Part shown: positions 45,467-53,045 of the stretch, in pieces
How positions within the stretch are numbered: position 1 is the first letter of the stretch
How the letters are laid out: every line of letters begins with the position of its first letter
Origin: Microbulbifer bruguierae
GTDB taxonomy: Bacteria > Pseudomonadota > Gammaproteobacteria > Pseudomonadales > Cellvibrionaceae
DNA length: 64,000 bases
Direction of reading: 5' to 3'
Assembly: GCF_029869925.1 (NCBI RefSeq)
Contig: NZ_CP118605.1
Coordinates: 992,001-1,056,000, forward strand
The notes under the pieces: model-generated
What the model saw: only the letters and a program-made list of their open reading frames with translations
The model's database searches: none
Told to the model about the DNA's origin: nothing
Translations under genes and position numbers: made by a program

Positions 45467-47143
45467 TCAGCTTCCCGCCAGATACCGCCGTGCAAACTTC
45501 GGATCCATTTTTTCCAGATCCACTACGACCAACCCATCTACGGAATCACAGAAATCCGGGTCGATATTGAAGGCATGGAAGCTGGTGCCCCCGGACACAG
45601 TCACTGCGGTGTACTTCTTGAATAGCGGCGGCAATACCACCCCTTCTTCCTTGAGAATTTCCTTCAACTGCAGCATATCTTCGTGTGTATCACCGGAAAG
45701 CTCGGGCAGGTCCTCGCAGGCCTCCACAAACGGCAAGCGCGCGTTGCCGAGAGGGTTGTCGGTGGAAAAGTAGTACAGGAAGAAGCGCACTATCGCGGAC
45801 TTGGCGCGGCGGGAGAAGGTTCCCGGCATCGATACCGGGCCAAACAGATAGCGGCGATTGTTGCGCACAATCCACTGGCCAATACCACACCACAGCAAAT
45901 CCAGTCCGCGGCTGCGCCAGTATTCCGGTAGCAGGAAACTGCGCCCCAGCTCCGCGGAGCGAGGCATGCACTGCTCCGGTGAGCCGGAATAGTTGAACAG
46001 AGTAGTGCTGTAAATTTTGTCCGCGCTCAGGCCGTCGGTGTTCACCAGTCGGTATGCACCCGCCATTTGTTGACGCTCTTTGTCCCACAGCAGCAGGTGG
46101 TCGTAATAGGCATCAAAGGCGTCCCAGTCGCGACTGTTACCCGTGCCCTCACCCACCGCGCGAAAGGCAATTTCCCGCAGGCGGGACAGTTCGCGCATTA
46201 CCGGGCAATCCGACCGCTGGCGATAGAGCTTCACTTCAAATTCACCTTGAGCAACAAGGGTTTCGCAGCATTCAAGAACCGCAGCTATATCTGCGGGAGA
46301 TTCTGCAGCAGCGACCGGTTCCGGCGCCAGGCTCTGCGAATTTTTATGCAGCTGATAGATCTGCTTCTTCCACAGTTTTGCCTGTGCGCGCGGCGCCATG
46401 GGCCAGCTGCGATACAGCTCCGGCGCTACCGGCATACCGATACGGATATCGATACCGCGGCGCACCTGCTTGAACATCTCGCGGATCAGCCACAACGTCG
46501 ACAGCGGTTTGTTGACCATGGACAGACCGTACCACCACAGTGAGTTTCTGCCCCGCACCTGCATTGGCAGTATGGGAGCGCCGGTCTTGTCGGCGAAACG
46601 GATAAACCCCGGGTTCCAGCGACCGTCGCGAACCCCTTGCGGTGTCAGCCGGGATACCTCACCGGCGGGAAACACGATGATCGCACCACCACTGCGCAGG
46701 TGGGCATAGATGCCCTCCACATCCCCCTTGCGGGTGCGGCCGTTGAAATTGTCTACCGGCAACAGGTAACTGCGCAGGGGCTCGATATTCCACAAAAGCT
46801 GACTGGCCACGGCCTTGACGTCCTTGCGCACTCGCGCCACCAGGTCGATCAGTGCCAGCCCATCGAGACTGCCGAGGGGATGATTGGACACGATCACTAA
46901 CGGGCCACTGGTGGGGATACGCTCCAACTCCGCCAGGTTCACGTCATAGTGAAAGTCAAACGACCGAAATACCTGGCGGATAAAATCCAGACCGCCAAGA
47001 TGAGGGAAGTCGCGACCGAATTGCTGAATCTGCTGCTCACAGCAGATTTTTTTAACCGTCGCAGAGACCAGCCGCCGGGCGGGACTCTGCGGTGCGGCGC
47101 TGTACCACGGATTTTTCTGTAACAGGTTATCCAGCTGAATCAT
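45467..47143 (-). CDS. Bifunctional OlsF-like acyltransferase (LPLAT domain plus hemolysin-type GNAT domain)
   Basis: The 558-residue protein joins two acyltransferase domains: an N-terminal LPLAT/PlsC-like domain (about 60-280) with VIVSNHPLGSLDG (His88, Asp94) and FPAGEVSRL, and a C-terminal GNAT/OlsB-like domain (about 300-520; LREIAFRAVGEGTGNSRDWDAFDAYYDHLLLWD and SAELGRSFLLPEYW). This order is that of OlsF, which makes ornithine lipids by N- then O-acylation; glycine-lipid synthesis by related proteins is an alternative. I chose the ATG at 47143, which overlaps the stop of the upstream phosphatase gene (ATGA). Confidence 0.83.
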   Translation of the reverse strand: MIQLDNLLQKNPWYSAAPQSPARRLVSATVKKICCEQQIQQFGRDFPHLGGLDFIRQVFRSFDFHYDVNLAELERIPTSGPLVIVSNHPLGSLDGLALIDLVARVRKDVKAVASQLLWNIEPLRSYLLPVDNFNGRTRKGDVEGIYAHLRSGGAIIVFPAGEVSRLTPQGVRDGRWNPGFIRFADKTGAPILPMQVRGRNSLWWYGLSMVNKPLSTLWLIREMFKQVRRGIDIRIGMPVAPELYRSWPMAPRAQAKLWKKQIYQLHKNSQSLAPEPVAAAESPADIAAVLECCETLVAQGEFEVKLYRQRSDCPVMRELSRLREIAFRAVGEGTGNSRDWDAFDAYYDHLLLWDKERQQMAGAYRLVNTDGLSADKIYSTTLFNYSGSPEQCMPRSAELGRSFLLPEYWRSRGLDLLWCGIGQWIVRNNRRYLFGPVSMPGTFSRRAKSAIVRFFLYYFSTDNPLGNARLPFVEACEDLPELSGDTHEDMLQLKEILKEEGVVLPPLFKKYTAVTVSGGTSFHAFNIDPDFCDSVDGLVVVDLEKMDPKFARRYLAGS

Positions 47144-47931
47144 GCGGCAACGGCCTCCGTCATGATGCGCGCAATTTTGGGCGTGCGGTGCCAATGCAGG
47201 ATATCCAGGGCTCCGCTTCTTTCTTCCACTACTGCGGTCATCGAATCCACCCAGTCGCCGCAGTTGGCGTAGGTCACGGCGGATTCCTGAGCGGCGCTGT
47301 GGCGAATACCAGCGCGGTGGATATGGCCGCAGATGACACCGTCAAAGCCACGGCGACCGGTTTCGCGAATAGCGACTTCCTCAAACCGGTTCATCATCTT
47401 GCGCGCTGCGTTCACGCGATTTTTGACGTGGTTGGCCAGGGACCACCAGGGCAAGTCAAAACGGCTGCGCCAAAAATTTATCCAGCGGTTCAGTCTCAGC
47501 ATCAGGTAATAAACGTTATCGCCAATGTGATAACTAACAGGGTTGATCTCGATATGGTGCTCGAACTGGTCGCCATGGGTAACCCAGAAGCGTTTGCCAT
47601 CAGCGGTGGTATGTGTGCACTCGCGTTCGACGCGAATATTGCCGAGGCGTTTACCGGCCCAACTGCGCATGGGCGCATCGTGATTGCCCGGCACATAGAT
47701 CACGTCACGGGTACAGCTGCTGAGTTCAGAGAGCATCCCGAGCAGAACAGAAGAGGCTTCGCACCAACTGCCCTTGCCCTGGGACAGCGCTTTCATATCA
47801 AAAATATCACCGACCAGATACACGGTATCGGCTGTGTTCTGAGCCAGAAAATCTGCCAGCCGCTGCGGCTCGCTGTCTCTGCTGCCCAGGTGAACATCGG
47901 AAATCCACAGTGCGCGATATCGATTACTCAT
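47140..47931 (-). CDS. LpxH-like metallophosphoesterase (UDP-2,3-diacylglucosamine diphosphatase type)
   Basis: The 263-residue calcineurin-like phosphoesterase has all five metal motifs: SDVHLGS (about 12-18), VGDIFDM, PGNHD, THGDQFEHH and CGHIHRAGIR. The NCGDWVDSMTAVVEE ending is that of LpxH-like phosphatases. In LPS synthesis LpxH cleaves UDP-2,3-diacylglucosamine, but this longer subgroup may have another lipid pyrophosphate as substrate. It is translationally coupled to the downstream OlsF-like acyltransferase, suggesting a joint role in lipid metabolism. The ATG at 47931 is two codons inside a TTG-started frame. Confidence 0.85.
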   Translation of the reverse strand: MSNRYRALWISDVHLGSRDSEPQRLADFLAQNTADTVYLVGDIFDMKALSQGKGSWCEASSVLLGMLSELSSCTRDVIYVPGNHDAPMRSWAGKRLGNIRVERECTHTTADGKRFWVTHGDQFEHHIEINPVSYHIGDNVYYLMLRLNRWINFWRSRFDLPWWSLANHVKNRVNAARKMMNRFEEVAIRETGRRGFDGVICGHIHRAGIRHSAAQESAVTYANCGDWVDSMTAVVEERSGALDILHWHRTPKIARIMTEAVAA

Positions 47932-48274
47932 TGGCAAGCCCTATCAGTAGTTTGAAGAACTTTGCTCGATTTTTTTTACAATACTGCGTCACTTATTTGA
48001 AACTTACGTTTCACATTAAAAAGGCAACAAAAAAGACGAACCAGTCTTAAATTATCACATACGCAGATATCGCCCAACTAAGTACAACCGTACAAATTTT
48101 TAAAAAAAATCAATAATTCAGAAAAATTCGCGTCAATCTACCTGTATGTGCATTACATATTTATATGACGGGTGGTAGTGTTACAAAAATATGAAACGGA
48201 AAATTAATAAATCAAAACTTCTCTAATTGCCTGATAGAGATACCAAAAAATTAATAGGGAAAATAACCAGCGAA
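47932..48274. other. AT-rich left border of the peptide-export island
   Basis: Base composition changes sharply here to AT-rich sequence that lasts, with interruptions, to about 58.5 kb. The region must hold the promoters of the divergent phosphatase and HlyD genes. An 11-codon frame starting with ATG at 48191 ends with TAA at 48224-48226, exactly in frame with the HlyD reading frame that continues after it. A palindrome at 47998-48013 is listed separately. Confidence 0.5.
47998..48013. promoter_or_regulatory. Candidate operator palindrome
   Basis: TGAAAC-TTAC-GTTTCA is a perfect 6+6 inverted repeat with a four-base centre, about 65 bases upstream of the phosphatase start and 260 bases upstream of the HlyD start. 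It has the size of a dimeric repressor site; no regulator gene is present in the island. Confidence 0.3.
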
Positions 48275-49522
48275 ATGAAAGGGTTATTTCGAAAAAGTGC
48301 CATGGAATGGCAAGAAGATCGCCTACACGGTGACGTTCTGCTATCACCACAACTCTCACATATAATTATCCTTGGTGGCATTATTCTTTGGGTTACCGCC
48401 ACTATTGTTTGGCTTTCAACCTGTCAATACGCGCGCAAAGAAACCGTAACTGGCTGGATTGAACCCACTTCCGGTGTGGTTCGGGTATACGCCGAAGGCA
48501 CAGGTATCATTGAGCAAGTATTGGTTAGTGAAGGCGAAAAAGTCGTAAAAAATCAGCCGCTGATCATCCTGAATCGAGACCACATTCTCGCGGATGGTAA
48601 GCACTTGGAGGCCGTTTTACAGGCGGAGTACGAAAATCAAAATAGCTTACTTAGCGAACAGATCGAACGCAGCGAAAAAATTAATCAGCAACGCCAACGA
48701 GATTTAAAACAGCGTATTTCCGCTAGCAAGGAAGAGTTGGCATTACTGGATAAACAGATTTCCACACAAGCCCGGCATCATGGATTAATAAGAGATCAGG
48801 CGGAACGCTACAATCAACTTAGAAAACGAGGACATATTTCTACGGTTGAGCTGGAACGAGTTGTCATCCAAGAGCTGGAGCTCAGTACAGAAAGCCAAAG
48901 CTTGGCTCGCAATAAGGTAAAAATTCGCAACCAAATTCAGCAATTGGAGAACGAGCTGGCTTCGCTGCCTGAGGTGTACGCCAACGAAACCGACCAATTG
49001 CGCGCACGCCTTTCCGATCTCGCACAAAAAATCGCCCAATTGCACGGGCAACGCGCATATATACTCAAGGCCTCAAAGGCTGGGACGGTACACAATCTGC
49101 AGACCCGAGAGGGGCAGCAGGTACAAATCGATATACCACTACTTTCAGTGGTGCCCGAAAGCGGAGATTGGATCGCAAGATTATTGGTACCCGTGCGTGC
49201 AGCAGGTTTTCTAGCCCCCGAACAAGCTCTGAAAATCCGTTACGACGCCTTCCCCTACCAAAAATTTGGCTTGTATCAGGGGGCAATCACCTCAATATCC
49301 GATTCTGCTCTGCTGCCCGATGAACTACGTGATGCCCCTATAGCGGTAGGTGAGCCTGTTTACCGTGTATCCGCCGTATTAGCACGACCTAGTATAAAGG
49401 CATATGGACAAGAATTTTCGCTAAAACCTGGCATGACCCTCTCCGCCGATATTGAACTTTCTGAGCGAAGCTTACTTATGTGGCTACTTGATCCCATCTA
49501 CAGCCTGAAGGGACGCCTGTAA
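48275..49522 (+). CDS. HlyD/CvaA-family periplasmic adaptor of a type I secretion system
   Basis: This 415-residue membrane fusion protein links an inner-membrane ABC exporter to an outer-membrane channel. It has one membrane helix (about 30-52), a first lipoyl half (VRVYAEGTGIIEQVLVSEGEKVVKNQPLIIL, about 68-98), a long coiled-coil hairpin (about 105-265), the second lipoyl half (ILKASKAGTVHNLQTREGQQV) and a beta-barrel. It resembles CvaA of the colicin V system. I chose the ATG at 48275 because CvaA-like proteins open with a similar LFRKSAMEW stretch; a TTG at 48227 is in frame but lacks a ribosome-binding site. Its stop overlaps the exporter ATG (TAATG). No TolC gene is nearby. Confidence 0.88.
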   Translation: MKGLFRKSAMEWQEDRLHGDVLLSPQLSHIIILGGIILWVTATIVWLSTCQYARKETVTGWIEPTSGVVRVYAEGTGIIEQVLVSEGEKVVKNQPLIILNRDHILADGKHLEAVLQAEYENQNSLLSEQIERSEKINQQRQRDLKQRISASKEELALLDKQISTQARHHGLIRDQAERYNQLRKRGHISTVELERVVIQELELSTESQSLARNKVKIRNQIQQLENELASLPEVYANETDQLRARLSDLAQKIAQLHGQRAYILKASKAGTVHNLQTREGQQVQIDIPLLSVVPESGDWIARLLVPVRAAGFLAPEQALKIRYDAFPYQKFGLYQGAITSISDSALLPDELRDAPIAVGEPVYRVSAVLARPSIKAYGQEFSLKPGMTLSADIELSERSLLMWLLDPIYSLKGRL

Positions 49523-51678
49523 TGCCCACAGCAGTAGAGCAAGCCACCGGACATCAATGTACTCGCCCGGAACAGTTACTTAATTTCGGCGGCGGTCGCC
49601 GTCTACCGGTCGTACTACAGACCGAGGCAGCGGAGTGCGGCCTGGTGTGCCTGGCCATGGTCGCCGGGTACTACGGCTACCATACCGACTTGGCGTGCCT
49701 ACGAAGACGCTTCACCATTTCAAATCACGGCACCAACCTCAAGAAGTTGATAGATATGGCTGGGCGCCTGAATTTTGCAGCCCGTGCCTTGCGCTTGGAA
49801 CCGGAAAATCTCGGAAGATTACAAACCCCCTGTATTTTACATTGGGATATGAACCACTTTGTGCTGCTGAAGAAAGTACAGCGAAAATATGTCGTTATCC
49901 ACGATCCTGCGGTAGGCGAGCGGCAACTCACCTATAAAGAATTTGACCACCATTTTACCGGGGTGGCCCTAGAACTCACTCCCACAGATAAATTCCAGAC
50001 GGGAGAGCAACGCAAGCGTCTCACTCTCAGTCACTTCTGGTCCCACATCACAGGCCTCAGATACAATCTGATACAAATATTGCTACTGTCACTTCTCCTT
50101 CAGTTGTTTGCCGTCGTCGCCCCTTTCTATATGCAAACAGTAGTTGACGACGTCATCCTGCGTAGCGATAAAAACTTACTGCTTGTCCTGACACTTGGCT
50201 TCGGGCTGCTACTTATAATCCAGACCTGCACAAATTCTCTCCGTGAATTAGTCATCCTACATATCGCCAGCCGTCTCAACATGCAGATGGCCGCCAACCT
50301 CTTCCGCCACCTGATCCGCCTGCCCATTAGCTACTTCTCAACCCGCCACATGGGCGACCTAATATCTCGCTTCGGTTCCCTTCAATCCGTGCGAGAACTG
50401 CTTACCACCGGCCTAGTGGCGGCGGTAGTGGACGGCATCATGGCCTTGATCACCCTAGCTGCTATGTTCTTCTACGATGTAAAGCTTGCTCTGATCGTAC
50501 TGGCGGTAGTAGCCCTATACGCAGCTCTTCGCATGGCCCTGTACCGCCCCTTGCGTATGCTCATAGAGGAGCAGATAGTGGCCCAGGCAAAGCACGACTC
50601 CCACTTTATGGAATCCGTACGCGCCATACAGACAGTCAAACTTTTTCAGCGCGAAAACGACCGTCAAGGTCAGTGGCACAACCGCCTAGCCGACACCATC
50701 AATAAAGGCATTCGCATCTCGCGATGGAATATTGGCTACAGTGTCATCAACCAGCTTCTGTTCGGTGTTGAGAACTTGCTGGTTATCTACTTCGCCGCTG
50801 CGGCGGTGATAGACAGTGCCCTCACTGTAGGCATGTTCTACGCCTTTATAAGCTACAAAACTCGCTTCGTAGAATCCATGGACGCCCTGATCAATAAGTG
50901 GATCGAACTAAAGATGCTCGGCCTCCACCTAGACAGGCTCTCAGATATCGTCTTTACACCCACAGAGGAAACCGACCACGCAAGTAACTATCCCGCCAGT
51001 TGGGGCCCGACCCCGAAATCCGTCAGGGGCAGAATCGAAGTCCGCGACCTCAGTTTCCACTATGGTGAAGCCGAAGTCCCCACCTTCCGAAATCTCAACT
51101 TCACAATCGAACCCGGCGAAACTGCTGCCATCGTCGGCGCCAGTGGCTGCGGTAAAACAACTCTGCTCAAATGCATGATGGGCCTGCTGGAACCCAGCGA
51201 AGGCGAAATCCTAGTCGATGGCCAGCCGCTGAAACACCTACCGCATTACCGCAACCAGATCGCAGGTGTAATGCAGGACGACCAACTGCTGACCGGCACT
51301 ATTGCCGATAACATCGCCTGTTTCGAGCCAGAGATCGACTTGCAGCGTATAACTACGTGCACACAGATGGCCTGCATTCACAAAGAAATCATGCAAATGC
51401 CCATGCAATACAACACCCTAGTAGGCGACATGGGCACCAGCCTCAGTGGAGGCCAGAAGCAAAGAATCGTGCTGGCGCGCGCCCTCTATCGTGCGCCACG
51501 CATCCTGTTCATGGACGAAGCAACCAGTCACCTGGACATGGCGAATGAGTCTTTGGTTAACGACCATATCAATCGGCTTGCCATTACCCGGGTAATCGTT
51601 GCGCATAGGCCAGAGACGGCCAAATCTGCAGGGAAGCGGATAAATTTGGCCGACTTTACGAATCAGCCTATTTCTTAA
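49522..51678 (+). CDS. C39 peptidase-containing ABC transporter (PCAT), bacteriocin exporter type
   Basis: The 718-residue protein cuts the leader from a double-glycine precursor and exports the core. An N-terminal C39 peptidase domain (about 28-150) has oxyanion Gln33, catalytic Cys39 (QTEAAECG), His112 (WDMNHFVLL) and Asp128 (IHDPAVG), so it looks active. Six membrane helices follow (about 170-450), then an ABC ATPase with Walker A GASGCGKTT, signature LSGGQKQR, Walker B ILFMDEAT and H-loop VAHR. It is of CvaB/LagD type. It is coupled to the HlyD gene and is followed after 24 bases by its likely substrate. Confidence 0.95.
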   Translation: MPTAVEQATGHQCTRPEQLLNFGGGRRLPVVLQTEAAECGLVCLAMVAGYYGYHTDLACLRRRFTISNHGTNLKKLIDMAGRLNFAARALRLEPENLGRLQTPCILHWDMNHFVLLKKVQRKYVVIHDPAVGERQLTYKEFDHHFTGVALELTPTDKFQTGEQRKRLTLSHFWSHITGLRYNLIQILLLSLLLQLFAVVAPFYMQTVVDDVILRSDKNLLLVLTLGFGLLLIIQTCTNSLRELVILHIASRLNMQMAANLFRHLIRLPISYFSTRHMGDLISRFGSLQSVRELLTTGLVAAVVDGIMALITLAAMFFYDVKLALIVLAVVALYAALRMALYRPLRMLIEEQIVAQAKHDSHFMESVRAIQTVKLFQRENDRQGQWHNRLADTINKGIRISRWNIGYSVINQLLFGVENLLVIYFAAAAVIDSALTVGMFYAFISYKTRFVESMDALINKWIELKMLGLHLDRLSDIVFTPTEETDHASNYPASWGPTPKSVRGRIEVRDLSFHYGEAEVPTFRNLNFTIEPGETAAIVGASGCGKTTLLKCMMGLLEPSEGEILVDGQPLKHLPHYRNQIAGVMQDDQLLTGTIADNIACFEPEIDLQRITTCTQMACIHKEIMQMPMQYNTLVGDMGTSLSGGQKQRIVLARALYRAPRILFMDEATSHLDMANESLVNDHINRLAITRVIVAHRPETAKSAGKRINLADFTNQPIS

Positions 51679-51702
51679 TCGAGAACCAAGTAGGAAAAAG
51701 TT

Positions 51703-51936
51703 ATGAAATCGAAAATTAGAGAATTGCAGGAACATGAATTATCTAGTGTATCAGGAGGGAATGCATGGGTTGTCGCCAAAGAAACAGCTAAAGCCATTTG
51801 GGGTGCGATCGCTGTTGAAGGAGCGAAACAGGGAGTAAATCAGATAGGACAACAGACTCAGAGCGGTTACCACAACGGATTCTACGGGACCTACGGCTCC
51901 TACGGGCTTAGGACCCATTACGGTTCAGGCTGGTAA
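51703..51936 (+). CDS. Double-glycine leader peptide precursor (putative microcin/RiPP)
   Basis: The 77-residue product has a classic class II bacteriocin leader, MKSKIRELQEHELSSVSGG, with Leu8, Glu12, Leu13, Val16 and Gly18-Gly19 at consensus positions. Cleavage after Gly19 would release a 58-residue core beginning NAWVVAKETAKAIWGAI, an amphipathic helix, and ending in a Gly/Tyr/Ser-rich tail (NGFYGTYGSYGLRTHYGSGW). There is no Cys, and the Ser-rich class IIb microcin C-terminus is absent. It lies directly after the C39 exporter, behind AGGAAAAA. Tail Ser, Thr and Tyr residues are possible sites for the glycosyltransferases encoded downstream. Activity as a toxin is inferred, not shown. Confidence 0.85.
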   Translation: MKSKIRELQEHELSSVSGGNAWVVAKETAKAIWGAIAVEGAKQGVNQIGQQTQSGYHNGFYGTYGSYGLRTHYGSGW

Positions 51937-52637
51937 GTGCCAACAAAAAACGTCTAGAGACTAGTGCTTTTTATTGAGGAGGGGGGAGATTTCTTCTCCC
52001 CTCTACCCGAACCATCAACAAGTGATTATATCTTCGAAAAATTAAAACCGTTAAAGGCACCGGCCTCTATAGTTTCATATAAATGTCGACTCTTTGAAAA
52101 AGGCTCGAAATTTGCAGTCTCAAACGTATTCCCTCAATACAGTTATAGGTTCCTACTATAGGTAATCTTAACTAACATAATCGCTGGATAAATTATGGGC
52201 GGACCAATGTTCAAAATCGTTAATTTCAAGTTTCAATCAAGCGTCTAGAATCTCCTGCCGAGAGCGTTTTAGCGGAAATCCATTGCATAGCAGAGGGACA
52301 CATTTCAGACGTTAAATCTAGGATTTCGGTAAAAATTCTGAAACCTGATACAACTAAAGGATTTATTTATGTGCCTATATTAATCGCACAGCCACCATGC
52401 CATCGGTAATGGAAAACTGTCAGATCAACCGCACCACCTAAACATTATTTTTCTATTGGCCATTTCTCGTACATAGCGAAAAAATTAAAGAAATCCTCAT
52501 CTTAACTAAGCTTCGAAATTATAAATTTTTATATGGCCAAGCCAAAATTAACAAATGCAATCATGCTAACACTCGAGAATCCATATGCTACTTTCGATGT
52601 TCGGATTAAAAGCAAATAAAACCGCTATAGAAAAAAA
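51937..52637. other. 701-base gap after the precursor gene; no convincing gene
   Basis: It begins with a GC-rich hairpin (listed separately) and is otherwise AT-rich. A 65-codon GTG-started frame (51964-52161) and a 61-codon frame with no start codon (52224-52406) are open by themselves but lack ribosome-binding sites and known motifs. I looked for a second double-glycine leader here and found none. It may hold decayed genes or a separate promoter for the C39-like/glycosyltransferase group. Confidence 0.5.
51983..52001 (+). terminator. GC-rich hairpin downstream of the precursor gene
   Basis: GGGGAGA and TCTCCCC form a 7-bp stem with a five-base loop 47 bases after the precursor stop. No T-run follows, but as the only stable hairpin in an AT-rich stretch it could stabilise or end the abundant precursor transcript. 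Confidence 0.45.
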
Positions 52638-53045
52638 GTGCGCTGGATAGGCCAGAAAAACCCAGGAGAAAATGGCCTTCTTTGCGTTGCAAGCTTACTT
52701 AGTTATCACAATGTAAAATACAATATAAAAAAATTCCGAAAACTATACCCTCAGTTCTCCGAAGGAATTACCCTGAGAGGGCTTATGGACCTACTTCTCG
52801 TACACGGAATACAGAGCCGGCCACTGTCATGTCCAGCTCAAGAAATAGATAAATTAAAACGTCCCTGTATTCTGCATTGGAATATGCATCAGTTCGTCGT
52901 ACTGACGGAAATCAATGAGGATATTTTTCATATCTACGATCCAGCTAGTCGCCGTTCTCTTTATACACGAGAGGATTTTGAATGCAATTTCAGCGAAGTA
53001 GCACTTGAGATTTACAGCAAGCCGCAATACAAGGAGGATCCATGA
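52638..53045 (+). CDS. Stand-alone C39 peptidase-like domain lacking the catalytic Cys
   Basis: The 135-residue protein is a complete C39 domain with no transporter attached. It aligns residue for residue with the N-terminus of the exporter at 49522: QKNPGENG (6-13) against QTEAAECG, RPCILHWNMHQFVVL (75-89) against TPCILHWDMNHFVLL, and IYDPAS against IHDPAV. The oxyanion Gln6, His84 and Asp101 are kept but the catalytic Cys is Asn12, so it should be inactive. It may bind the leader peptide, as the inactive C39-like domain of HlyB binds its substrate. The GTG start lacks a good ribosome-binding site. Its stop overlaps the GT4 start (ATGA). Confidence 0.85.
   Translation: MRWIGQKNPGENGLLCVASLLSYHNVKYNIKKFRKLYPQFSEGITLRGLMDLLLVHGIQSRPLSCPAQEIDKLKRPCILHWNMHQFVVLTEINEDIFHIYDPASRRSLYTREDFECNFSEVALEIYSKPQYKEDP

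Noticed and set aside
51703..51936. Precursor as a class IIb (siderophore) microcin
   Set aside because: The core lacks the Ser-rich C-terminal attachment region, and no MceIJ/MceD-like genes are present; only a GT1-type enzyme is shared in a broad sense.
51964..52161. 65-codon GTG-started frame as a second precursor peptide
   Set aside because: No double-glycine leader, no good ribosome-binding site, and the hairpin after the precursor gene lies inside it.
52224..52406. 61-codon start-less frame in the island gap
   Set aside because: No start codon and no family resemblance; AT-rich DNA can stay open over this length by chance, though a pseudogene is possible.
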